Source of the DNA: JAZDMK01 sp043800975
GTDB taxonomy: Bacteria > Bacteroidota > Bacteroidia > Bacteroidales > JAHJDW01
NCBI GenBank assembly: GCA_043800975.1
Contig: JAZDMK010000285.1
Location: forward strand, 1 to 38,204
Length of the DNA stretch: 38,204 nucleotides
Direction of reading: 5' to 3'
The position numbers were made by a program, and so were the translations under genes. This document shows positions 16,731 to 24,046 of this stretch, piece after piece (position 1 is the first letter of the stretch; the number at the start of each line of letters is the position of its first letter). The notes under the pieces are model-generated. The model saw only the letters and a list, made by a program, of their open reading frames with translations. It made no database searches and was not told the origin of the DNA.

Positions 16731-16751
16731 TAGGTATATTTTGTAACTTTG
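16726..16751 (+). promoter_or_regulatory. Promoter of ruvB
   Basis: A perfect -7 element TAACTTTG (16744-16751) follows TTTG at 16726-16729, with a slightly short 14-nt spacer. The start of transcription would be near 16758, about 13 nt before the ruvB ATG. The -33 part overlaps the stop of the preceding membrane protein gene (16728-16730). Confidence 0.65.
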
Positions 16752-16770
16752 CTGCCATACAGCATTCTGC

Positions 16771-17802
16771 ATGAACCCCAATCTGAATCCGTCTCCCGAA
16801 GACCTCACTCCCGCCGAACAGGAAGTTGAAAAAGTCCTGCGGCCTTCTCAATTTGATGATTTTATGGGGCAGAAACAGGTTACCGATAACCTGAAAGTAT
16901 TTGTGGAAGCCGCTACCAAACGCGGAGAAGCACTGGACCACATTCTGCTGCATGGCCCACCGGGATTGGGAAAAACTACATTGTCATACATTATTGCCAA
17001 TGAACTGGGTGTTGGCATTAAAGTTACCTCCGGCCCGGTGCTTGACAAACCAGGCGACCTTGCCGGCCTGCTTACGAATTTAGAAAATAACGATGTTCTG
17101 TTTATTGATGAAATCCACCGTCTGAGCCCGGTTATCGAAGAATACCTTTATTCAGCGATGGAAGATTATAAAATTGATATTCTCATCGATACAGGACCCA
17201 ATGCACGATCCATTCAGTTAAACCTGAATCCGTTCACACTGATTGGCGCTACAACCCGCTCCGGCTTACTGACATCACCCCTGCGGGCACGATTTGGTAT
17301 TAACTGTAGACTATCATACTACGATTCCGAACTGCTGGACCGCATTGTAAAACGTTCATCCGGTATTCTCAATATCCCAATTTCCGATGATGCTTCTTCC
17401 GAAATCGCCCGCCGTAGCAGGGGAACCCCTCGAATTGCCAATGCATTACTCAGGCGTGTCCGCGACTTTGCCCAAATAAAAGGCGATGGTACCATTGATA
17501 AAAAAATTGCGCAATACGCACTGGCAGCGCTGAATGTAGATAATCACGGACTGGATGAAATGGACAATAAGATTCTTTCGACCATCATTGATAAATTTAG
17601 TGGAGGCCCTGTAGGAATTACTACCATTGCAACTGCGGTTGGTGAAGAATCGGGAACCATTGAAGAAGTGTATGAACCATTTCTTATTCAGGAAGGATAT
17701 ATTCTTCGCACGCCACGTGGCCGACAGGTTACAGAACTTGCTTATCGACATCTTGGTAAAACACCCAACCCACGAGGCGGACAACCCAGTTTGTTTGAGT
17801 AA
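16771..17802 (+). CDS. ruvB: Holliday junction branch migration ATPase RuvB
   Basis: The 343-aa protein matches RuvB over its full length. It has the N-terminal RPSQFDDFMGQ, Walker A GPPGLGKTT, Walker B LFIDEIHRL, sensor 1 IGATTRSG, the LRARFG arginine region, and the C-terminal winged helix (GPVGITTIATAVGEESGTIEEVYEPFLIQEGYI then RTPRGR). RuvB forms the hexameric motor that drives Holliday junctions through the RuvA complex in homologous recombination. The next gene, queG, begins 3 nt after its stop, an arrangement I know from other Bacteroidota. Confidence 0.98.
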   Translation: MNPNLNPSPEDLTPAEQEVEKVLRPSQFDDFMGQKQVTDNLKVFVEAATKRGEALDHILLHGPPGLGKTTLSYIIANELGVGIKVTSGPVLDKPGDLAGLLTNLENNDVLFIDEIHRLSPVIEEYLYSAMEDYKIDILIDTGPNARSIQLNLNPFTLIGATTRSGLLTSPLRARFGINCRLSYYDSELLDRIVKRSSGILNIPISDDASSEIARRSRGTPRIANALLRRVRDFAQIKGDGTIDKKIAQYALAALNVDNHGLDEMDNKILSTIIDKFSGGPVGITTIATAVGEESGTIEEVYEPFLIQEGYILRTPRGRQVTELAYRHLGKTPNPRGGQPSLFE

Positions 17803-17805
17803 TTC

Positions 17806-18720
17806 ATGATTAATACACCAGAAGAAAAAATCAAAAACGAAGCACGAAAGCTGGGCTTCGATTTTTGCGGGATCGCACATTCGGATATTCTTTCCTTCGA
17901 AAAAAATGAATTGGAAAAACGAATTGAAAAAGGTTTTCATGCTGAGATGGATTATCTGGCGCGAAATACGGAGCAGCGAGCAAACCCTGAATTACTCCTG
18001 GATTCTGCACAATCAGTTATTATCACGCTTACGAATTATCATATAAAAAATCCAACCCAGCTTAAGAATTATTGCCTGCCACGATATGCCATGTTTCCTG
18101 ATTATCACAAAGCGATCAGAGAAAAACTAACTATTCTGAAAGAGCACATTCATCAATCCTTTCCCGAAGCAAAAACACATTCTTTTGTGGATGCATCCCC
18201 GATTTTTGAAAAGGCATGGGCTGTTCGAACCGGGGCTGGCAGTATCGGGAAAAACACATTGCTCATTCACCCGAAGCGGGGTTCCTTTGTTTTTATTGGC
18301 GGGATAATTACCAATATTAAACTGAATGCAAATAAGCCTTCTCATGCGTTCGATCCCTGCCAAAACTGCTCCCGCTGTATTGAGGCGTGTCCCACGCAAG
18401 CGTTGAAAGAACCCTATATGCTTGATGCATCGCGCTGTATCGCCTATCTGACAATAGAATCGAAGCAAAGCATACCCGAAGAATTTTCAAAAAATCTAAA
18501 AGGAAATATTTTTGGCTGTGATATCTGTCAGGATGTTTGTCCCTGGAACCATCGTATATCGGTTCTTCCAGCGCCTTCGCAAAAACAACTCGGGACTTTA
18601 ACAGATGAAATTTTGGAAAACCTGAATGAAGAATTGTTTCATCAGTATTTTGACGGACTGCCTGTAAAGCGCGCGGGACTTGAAAAACTAAAGCAGAATA
18701 TTAAAGCAGCAAAAAACTAA
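17806..18720 (+). CDS. queG: Epoxyqueuosine reductase QueG
   Basis: The protein (304 aa) has the QueG pattern: early GFDFCGIA, GFHAEMDYLARN, then the AWAVRTGAGSIGKNTLLIHP segment, and two ferredoxin-like cluster motifs, CQNCSRCIEACP and CDICQDVCPWN. QueG reduces epoxyqueuosine to queuosine in tRNA, using cobalamin and two 4Fe-4S clusters. It starts 3 nt after ruvB, so both genes are one transcript. Its stop overlaps the convergent ubiX gene by 4 nt. Confidence 0.96.
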   Translation: MINTPEEKIKNEARKLGFDFCGIAHSDILSFEKNELEKRIEKGFHAEMDYLARNTEQRANPELLLDSAQSVIITLTNYHIKNPTQLKNYCLPRYAMFPDYHKAIREKLTILKEHIHQSFPEAKTHSFVDASPIFEKAWAVRTGAGSIGKNTLLIHPKRGSFVFIGGIITNIKLNANKPSHAFDPCQNCSRCIEACPTQALKEPYMLDASRCIAYLTIESKQSIPEEFSKNLKGNIFGCDICQDVCPWNHRISVLPAPSQKQLGTLTDEILENLNEELFHQYFDGLPVKRAGLEKLKQNIKAAKN

Positions 18721-19295
18721 TCGATAAGTTTTCCTGACCAGCGAAACATTTCAACATTGAATCCCGACATGTCAAGCACGCGGTTGATAATGTTTCCGGC
18801 CATATCTTCAAAGGTTGCGGGCTTGTTGTAAAAGGAAGGACAGGCAGGGAAAATAATTCCACCGGCTTCGGTTACCGTTTTCATATTGTTGATGTGAATC
18901 AGGCTGAGCGGGGTTTCGCGCGCAAGAAGGATTAAACGTCTGCGTTCTTTAAGTATGACATCCGCCGAGCGGGTGATCAAATCGTTTGAAACACCGGTTG
19001 CAATTCTTCCCAAAGTGCCCATGGTGCAAGGACACACAAGCATGGTTTTATAACTGTTTGATCCGGAAGAAAAGGGAGTGTAAAAATTGTCATGGGCATA
19101 AATGCGAAAAGGAATTTTTTCATAATCTGTATTCCCTTGTTCGTAGCGCCATACGTCACGGGCATTGTGCGAAAAAATAACACCCACATCATCAATCTGA
19201 TCCTGAAGAAGGATAAGTTTATCAAACAAAACTTTTGCATAAATGGAACCTGTGGCGCCGGTAACGGCTACGATGATTCTGTGTTTTTCAGCCAT
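18717..19295 (-). CDS. ubiX: Flavin prenyltransferase UbiX
   Basis: Motifs of UbiX/Pad1 are clear: VAVTGATGSIYAKVL at the N-terminus, SGSNSYKTMLVCPCTMGTLGRIATGVSNDLI, and RRLILLARETPLSLIHINNM. UbiX attaches a dimethylallyl group to FMN to make the prenylated-FMN cofactor of UbiD decarboxylases. Length (192 aa) is normal. It starts 5 nt after the stop of the outer-membrane protein gene at 19301-19897, so the two are probably co-transcribed. No ubiD is in the window. Confidence 0.95.
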   Translation of the reverse strand: MAEKHRIIVAVTGATGSIYAKVLFDKLILLQDQIDDVGVIFSHNARDVWRYEQGNTDYEKIPFRIYAHDNFYTPFSSGSNSYKTMLVCPCTMGTLGRIATGVSNDLITRSADVILKERRRLILLARETPLSLIHINNMKTVTEAGGIIFPACPSFYNKPATFEDMAGNIINRVLDMSGFNVEMFRWSGKLID

Positions 19296-19300
19296 GGTAA

Positions 19301-19897
19301 TCAGAATTGATATTGTAAAGTGAAAGATAAAACCGAATGATACTGCCCCCTGATAAAGAAAGAAGAAGATTCAGCATCTTTTTTTCGGACCGGTGTCATA
19401 AAAAATGTTTCTCCGTATCGTAAATTGAAGCGAAGCTTTTCATTAATTTTATATCCAAGACCTGCATTCAGGCTTATGTCCTGATGAAAAAAATCACGGG
19501 GCTGTGAAATTCCGGTTCCTTCCTCTTGTTGCCGGATCAGGTATCCAAAGGAAGGACCCGCTTCTAATAAAACTTTTTTAATCGTGTATTTAAAAAGGAA
19601 ATAGGTGTCAATATAATCCAGCCGCAAACGATACCAGAAATAAGAACCTTTGTTTGGGTCAGCATTACGCCGGCTGCCTTTCTGCACATAAGCCATTTCC
19701 ATCTGAAATGCGGTTTTTTCAGTAAAATCCCATCGGGTAAATCCGCCAAAAATAATTCCGGCTTTATCAAAACCACTCAGCCCATCACCGGAAATCTGGC
19801 TGGCGCTGATTCCACCCAGTAAGCCTCCATTAAAGCTTTGGGCCTGCATTCCTGCAATAGAAACGAAAAGAAAAAAGAATAGAAATCTAAATTTCAT
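19301..19897 (-). CDS. Outer-membrane beta-barrel protein (PorT-like), 198 aa
   Basis: The start is set at the ATG at 19897, since the longer frame has no signal peptide in its first 23 residues while this one begins MKFRFLFFFLFVSIAGMQAQ. The mature protein has GGLLGGISASQISGD, then strands such as TAFQMEMAYVQKGS, YRLRLDYIDTYFLFKYTI, LNAGLGYKINEKLRFNLRYGE, and ends in SFTLQYQF. This is the pattern of the Bacteroidota outer-membrane barrel family that includes PorT; I cannot assign it to PorT itself. It lies directly upstream of ubiX. Confidence 0.8.
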   Translation of the reverse strand: MKFRFLFFFLFVSIAGMQAQSFNGGLLGGISASQISGDGLSGFDKAGIIFGGFTRWDFTEKTAFQMEMAYVQKGSRRNADPNKGSYFWYRLRLDYIDTYFLFKYTIKKVLLEAGPSFGYLIRQQEEGTGISQPRDFFHQDISLNAGLGYKINEKLRFNLRYGETFFMTPVRKKDAESSSFFIRGQYHSVLSFTLQYQF

Positions 19898-20040
19898 AAC
19901 AAATACAAAAGTAGTAAAAATGAAACAGGGTGACAATTTTGCCACCCTGCTTCGAATACACCGCATGAATTAATTAACCTGTTTTAACCTGAAACTAACA
20001 CTTCATAGTATTTTAAATTTCTTTTTTAGATCTCCATTTA

Positions 20041-20056
20041 ACAGACTTTCGTCTGT
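20041..20056 (-). other. GAAA-tetraloop hairpin downstream of the 32-aa gene
   Basis: On the minus strand ACAGAC-GAAA-GTCTGT is a perfect 6-bp stem closed by a GNRA tetraloop, 41 nt after the stop of the 20097-20195 gene. It has no T-tract, so it is more likely an RNA-stability or structural element than a classical terminator. Confidence 0.5.
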
Positions 20057-20096
20057 ATTGGCTTTTAGAACACTTCTGCAAGGAACGTTTCCTCAA

Positions 20097-20195
20097 TTAC
20101 CTTCCGAGTACGAGCGAAAGTCCCATCAATGCAGCGATAAATGCAGCGTATACTAACCAGTAGTAATTCGCTTTTAAGAGTTTGTACGCTTTCAT
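20097..20195 (-). CDS. 32-aa single-pass membrane peptide
   Basis: An ATG frame too short for ordinary gene finders gives 32 residues: a basic N-terminus (MKAYKLLKANYYW) and one continuous hydrophobic helix (LVYAAFIAALMGLSLVLG) ending in Arg. The composition matches a single-pass inner-membrane peptide with its N-terminus inside. It stands alone between the 19301-19897 and 20361-20825 genes with about 165 nt of spacer upstream, where an AT-rich segment with TACTTTTA could hold a promoter. In-frame after the TAA a highly basic 27-codon stretch continues to 20013. I know no named family. Confidence 0.6.
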   Translation of the reverse strand: MKAYKLLKANYYWLVYAAFIAALMGLSLVLGR

Positions 20196-20360
20196 GGCTT
20201 CTTGATTTAATGATTAGACACTATTGTTTATTTAAAGGTTGCTTTTACTTTAGTTTTTTTTCTTAAAAGTAAATTTACCACAGAAAGAACCCGGGGTCAA
20301 GTCGTAATAAGTAAAAGGAAGGGTTCGTTCAGGATTCGGTAAGAATGAATCAGGGAACGG

Positions 20361-20825
20361 TTAAAAAACAAGGTTGTTTTTCGACTTAAGCTTTTTTGTG
20401 TCTATTATGGAAGCCACGATCACAGAGGGAATACCCGATATTTTCTGTTTCAGTTCTTCAATTTCCTTTTTTGAATAAATGCCTTGCAACAAAAGAAAAT
20501 AATCGGAGGTCTTTAATTCGGGCATGAGGTAGCCATAATCATTCCGGTTGCTGATCAAATAATAGGTTAGCTGATTTTCTTCAATTTCGTAGCAGTAGCA
20601 AGAAAATCCATCAAAACCTACGATATCCACGGTTTGTTCCTGAAACAGGCTGGCTGTTTTTTTTCCGGATGTCGCTTTGGGAATAGTTAAATCGGGGCAT
20701 TTAACTAAATCAAACTCCAGATGATTGTTTAGCAACCAGCAGATTCTATAATCCTTTACGGGGGTGATTATTCCCAACAAGCCGAAGTCAGCAGGTTCTT
20801 TGCTGTTAAGAACGTGTCTCTTCAT
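20361..20825 (-). CDS. IPExxxVDY-family protein, 154 aa
   Basis: I prefer the ATG at 20825 over the GTG one codon earlier. The protein has the family features: DYRICWLLNNHLEFDL near the start, YYLISNRNDYGYLMPEL, then the P-E-x-x-x-[VS]-D-Y-F-L block at PELKTSDYFLLLQG. This uncharacterised family is restricted to Bacteroidota and, as I recall, usually sits between rnc and the pyruvate kinase gene. Here the start overlaps the end of rnc by 20 nt, but no pyruvate kinase follows. Function unknown. Confidence 0.8.
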   Translation of the reverse strand: MKRHVLNSKEPADFGLLGIITPVKDYRICWLLNNHLEFDLVKCPDLTIPKATSGKKTASLFQEQTVDIVGFDGFSCYCYEIEENQLTYYLISNRNDYGYLMPELKTSDYFLLLQGIYSKKEIEELKQKISGIPSVIVASIIDTKKLKSKNNLVF

Positions 20826-21567
20826 CACCCGAATTTTTTTGATGTACGTTTAATTTAATACACGCATCTCCGGCAGCAGATTGCTCCGCAGCCTTTTTCG
20901 AATATTCGGCTCCTTTGCCAACGGCTTCACCATCAATTAAAACATTGACCGTGTATAAACGTCCTTTATTATGAGGCTCTTCACTAATCAAAATAAATTC
21001 AACATTCTTTTTTTCTCTTTGCGCCCACTCAATAAGCCTGCTTTTGAAATTGGTGTCATTGTTTTCAATTTCCTCAATGTCAATGTGAAATTTGATAATC
21101 CGGTTCACAATAACATCCTTGGTGAACTCATATCCCTTATCAAGAAAAATGGCTCCGATTAATGCTTCAAAGGCGTTTCCTGCAATAAAATTACCGGAAC
21201 TGACCAGAAGGTCGCTTCGTGCTTCAATCAGGTGTGAGACGCCCATCTTTTCGGATAATTTACCAAGGCTGTTTCTGCTGACCAGACGCGAACGCATTTC
21301 AGTTAAAAAGCCTTCGTCTCTGCTTGGGAATTTTCTGTAAAGATAGTCCGCAACTACAGTGCTCAGAACGGCATCTCCCAGATATTCCATGCGTTCGTTG
21401 CTTAGCCGGATGCGCTGGCTGTCGTCCGATGCAGCAGACTTGTGCCGCAAAGCGGTTTTATAAAAAAAAATATTACCGGGATAGAACCCGATAATATTTT
21501 TTAATGCTTCTTGTAATACTTGATCCTGAGGATCACTGTTTTTCCGTAATCGCTTGAAAAACCCCAA
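20806..21567 (-). CDS. rnc: Ribonuclease III
   Basis: The catalytic signature NERMEYLGDAVL is intact, with its acidic residues, followed by the RNase III fold (FPSRDEGFLTEMRSRLVSR; GNAFEALIGAIFLDKGYEF, the second conserved acidic block) and a C-terminal double-stranded-RNA-binding domain (FKSRLIEWAQREKK to AAEQSAAGDA). The enzyme cleaves double-stranded RNA in rRNA and mRNA processing. The first available start is a TTG at 21567, in the same frame as the fabF stop and 6 nt after it; no ATG occurs before the catalytic domain. Confidence 0.96.
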   Translation of the reverse strand: MGFFKRLRKNSDPQDQVLQEALKNIIGFYPGNIFFYKTALRHKSAASDDSQRIRLSNERMEYLGDAVLSTVVADYLYRKFPSRDEGFLTEMRSRLVSRNSLGKLSEKMGVSHLIEARSDLLVSSGNFIAGNAFEALIGAIFLDKGYEFTKDVIVNRIIKFHIDIEEIENNDTNFKSRLIEWAQREKKNVEFILISEEPHNKGRLYTVNVLIDGEAVGKGAEYSKKAAEQSAAGDACIKLNVHQKNSGDEETRS

Positions 21568-21573
21568 AACCGG

Positions 21574-22824
21574 TTATTTTTCAAACTTCTTGAAAACCAC
21601 GGCAACGTTGTGACCACCAAAACCAAATGTATTGGTCATGGCAATTTTCACTTCCCTTTCTTTGGCTTTATTAAATGTAAAGTCCAGTGCGGGAATTTCA
21701 GGATCGTCAGTAAAGTGGTTGATGGTAGGCGGAACGAGGCTGTTCTGCATGGCAAGAATAACCGCCATGGCTTCAATAGCTCCGGTTGCACCTAACAGAT
21801 GTCCATGCATCGACTTGGTAGAGTTGATCGAGATGTTCTTGGCATGTTCTCCAAACAGATTGACAATGGCTTTTGGTTCAGCAACATCACCAACCGGAGT
21901 GGAAGTACCGTGTGTATTGATATGATCAATATCATTTACAGAAAGTCCTGCATCTTCAATAGCGAGTTTCATGCAATAGAATGCGCCTTCACCATCAGGA
22001 TGGGGAGCAGTCATATGATGTGCATCCGCCGAAAGGCCTCCGCCCACTACTTCAGCATAAATTTTTGCACCACGTGCCAGGGCATGTTCCAGTTCTTCAA
22101 AAACCATGGCTCCGGCACCTTCACCCATCACAAAACCATCACGGTCTTTGTCGAAAGGACGACTGGCCGTTTTGGGATCATCATTGCGGGTAGAAACAGC
22201 ATGCATAGCATTGAACCCGCCGATTCCACCTTCATTCACAGCCGCTTCAGAACCTCCGGCAATAAACATGTCGGCTTTTCCTATGCGGATATAAGTAAGG
22301 GCATCCACAAGTGCATTGGCTGATGAGGCACATGCTGAAACTGTTGAAAAGTTTGGTCCTTTCAATCCGTGGGCAATCGAAATCTGCCCGGCAGTAATGT
22401 CGGCAATCATTTTTGGAATGAAAAAGGGATTGAAGCGGGGCGTCCCGTCTCCTTTTGCAAAATCGCTGATCTCATTATAAAATGTAATAAGACCTCCAAT
22501 TCCACTTCCCCAGATCACACCAAAACGATGTGCATTTTCTTTTGTCATGTCGATACCCGAATCTTTCATGGCCTGATCAGCTGCAACCAGACCAAAAATG
22601 GTGTTCAGGTCGTATTTCCTCGCTTCCTTGCGGTCGAAGAAATTCAGCGGATCAAAACCTTTCACTTCACAAGCAAACTGTGTCTTAAACTTGGAAGCAT
22701 CAAAGCGGGTAATGGCAGCAGCGCCACTAACACCATTACGCAAACTTTCCCAAAATTCCGGGACGGTATTGCCAATGGGAGTAAGCGCGCCTAAGCCTGT
22801 AACGACTACGCGTTTCATCTCCAT
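21574..22824 (-). CDS. fabF: Beta-ketoacyl-ACP synthase II (FabF)
   Basis: The 416-aa protein has the KAS II active site: VSACASSANAL with the nucleophilic Cys, THGTSTPVGD and SMHGHLLGATGAIEA with the two His, and the C-terminal FGFGGHNV. FabF condenses malonyl-ACP with acyl-ACP in fatty acid elongation. It is the middle gene of the acpP-fabF-rnc operon: 14 nt after acpP and 6 nt before rnc. Confidence 0.97.
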   Translation of the reverse strand: MEMKRVVVTGLGALTPIGNTVPEFWESLRNGVSGAAAITRFDASKFKTQFACEVKGFDPLNFFDRKEARKYDLNTIFGLVAADQAMKDSGIDMTKENAHRFGVIWGSGIGGLITFYNEISDFAKGDGTPRFNPFFIPKMIADITAGQISIAHGLKGPNFSTVSACASSANALVDALTYIRIGKADMFIAGGSEAAVNEGGIGGFNAMHAVSTRNDDPKTASRPFDKDRDGFVMGEGAGAMVFEELEHALARGAKIYAEVVGGGLSADAHHMTAPHPDGEGAFYCMKLAIEDAGLSVNDIDHINTHGTSTPVGDVAEPKAIVNLFGEHAKNISINSTKSMHGHLLGATGAIEAMAVILAMQNSLVPPTINHFTDDPEIPALDFTFNKAKEREVKIAMTNTFGFGGHNVAVVFKKFEK

Positions 22825-22838
22825 ATTTCAGGATTTGG

Positions 22839-23075
22839 TTACTTCTGGTTTGCTTGAATATAATCGATTGCCTGACCAACGGTGCTGATTTTTTCAGCCT
22901 GATCGTCTGGAATAGCAATGTTGAATTCTTTTTCGAATTCCATAATTAATTCAACGGTGTCGAGTGAATCAGCTCCAAGGTCATTTGTAAAACTTGCTTC
23001 TGGGGTCACTTCGCCTTCATCAACGCCTAATTTATCAACGATGATAGCTTTTACTCTTGCTGCAATATCTGACAT
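22839..23075 (-). CDS. acpP: Acyl carrier protein
   Basis: The real start is the ATG at 23075 (78 aa), preceded by a good Shine-Dalgarno (AAAGGAGAC) 6-7 nt upstream; the longer frame from 23156 is an artefact. The carrier signature LGADSLDTVELIMEFE holds the Ser that is modified with 4'-phosphopantetheine. The protein is acidic (ending AEKISTVGQAIDYIQ), as expected. It is the first gene of the acpP-fabF-rnc operon and is divergent from purN. Confidence 0.97.
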   Translation of the reverse strand: MSDIAARVKAIIVDKLGVDEGEVTPEASFTNDLGADSLDTVELIMEFEKEFNIAIPDDQAEKISTVGQAIDYIQANQK

Positions 23076-23106
23076 AAATTTGTCTCCTTTTTTGGTTAAA
23101 CGGCTG

Positions 23107-23138
23107 CAAAGAAAATTATTTATATCATCATAACCAAA
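23107..23138 (-). promoter_or_regulatory. Promoter of the acpP-fabF-rnc operon
   Basis: On the minus strand TTTG (23138-23135) precedes TTTCTTTG (23114-23107) by 20 nt. This matches the Bacteroidota consensus except that the first two bases of the -7 element are TT, not TA. The start of transcription would lie about 25 nt before the acpP ATG. Confidence 0.5.
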
Positions 23139-23226
23139 TTTTTTTTTGAAAATCATATGTTTTCTCTAAAACAACAAATTTATTATCAATTTGTTAGATA
23201 GGGTATTCCGTCATTTACCACCAAAT

Positions 23227-23253
23227 TTTGTTAATAAAACCTTTCTATCTTTG
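23227..23253 (+). promoter_or_regulatory. Promoter of purN
   Basis: TTTG (23227-23230), a 15-nt spacer and a perfect TATCTTTG (23246-23253) form a near-consensus promoter. Transcription should start near 23260, leaving a leader of about 18 nt before the ATG at 23278. Confidence 0.7.
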
Positions 23254-23277
23254 CTTTTTTGTTCAAAGCAGGTAATT

Positions 23278-23844
23278 ATGAAGAATATAGCGGTTTTTGC
23301 ATCAGGTAACGGGTCTAATGCCCAGAATATTGTCGAATGGTTTGCCTATAAAAGCACCGCAAGAGTAAGCCGTATTCTTACCAATAATCCCGGCGCTGGT
23401 GTAATCGAAAGAGCAAAACAATCGATGGTTCCCTTTACTGTTTTTAACAGAGAAGAATGGAAAAATACCAACTGTATTGATGAAATTCTTAAGAAAGATG
23501 AAACCGATTTTATTGTACTGGCGGGATTCCTATGGCTGGTTCCCTCCCGAATCATTCAGCAGTATCCGGATAAGATCGTAAATATTCATCCTGCGCTGCT
23601 ACCCAAATACGGCGGAAAAGGGATGTTCGGAGACAATGTCCACCAAAAAGTGATTGAAATGAAAGAAGAAGAAAGCGGCATTACCATTCATTATGTGAAC
23701 GAACATTACGATGAGGGATCTATTATTTTTCAGGCAACGTGCCCGGTATTACCGGAAGATACAACAGAAACGCTGGCCAGTCGCATTCACATACTGGAGC
23801 ATAAACATTATCCCGAAGAAATTGAAAAGCTGTTGCTTCGGTAA
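23278..23844 (+). CDS. purN: Phosphoribosylglycinamide formyltransferase (PurN)
   Basis: Translation starts at the ATG at 23278 (MKNIAVFASGNGSNAQNIVEW), since the longer frame has an upstream extension unlike PurN and the promoter lies inside it. The protein, 188 aa, has the formyltransferase core: LAGFLWLVPS, NIHPALLPKYGGKGMFG (catalytic Asn/His), and ESGITIHYVNEHYDEGSIIFQ (catalytic Asp). PurN uses 10-formyl-tetrahydrofolate to formylate GAR in purine synthesis. The divergent arrangement with acpP is familiar from other Bacteroidota. Confidence 0.96.
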   Translation: MKNIAVFASGNGSNAQNIVEWFAYKSTARVSRILTNNPGAGVIERAKQSMVPFTVFNREEWKNTNCIDEILKKDETDFIVLAGFLWLVPSRIIQQYPDKIVNIHPALLPKYGGKGMFGDNVHQKVIEMKEEESGITIHYVNEHYDEGSIIFQATCPVLPEDTTETLASRIHILEHKHYPEEIEKLLLR

Positions 23845-23961
23845 ACGTTAATCGTATAAACGTTAACCGTTAAACGGATCTCGTTATGTTTATTTGAAAT
23901 ACATTTTTCGTTATACGCTAATAAAAGCAGGGTAACTATGTATTATTTCGACTTAAAAATC

Positions 23962-24040
23962 ACCACAGATAGCACAGATTTTCACAAATTAAACACAAGG
24001 TATCTGTGACGAATCTGTGTAAATTTGTGTAATCTGTGGT
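23962..24040. terminator. Imperfect palindrome between convergent purN and alcohol dehydrogenase genes
   Basis: The left arm begins ACCACAGAT and continues with CACAGATTTTCACAAATT; the right arm ends AAATTTGTGTAATCTGTGGT. The first nine bases pair perfectly with the last nine, the rest pairs in part. Short CACAGAT/ATCTGTG words occur several times in it. Its position between convergent genes fits a bidirectional terminator or an interspersed palindromic repeat. The preceding 23845-23878 has several short CGTTAA words. Confidence 0.5.
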
Positions 24041-24046
24041 TAAAAC

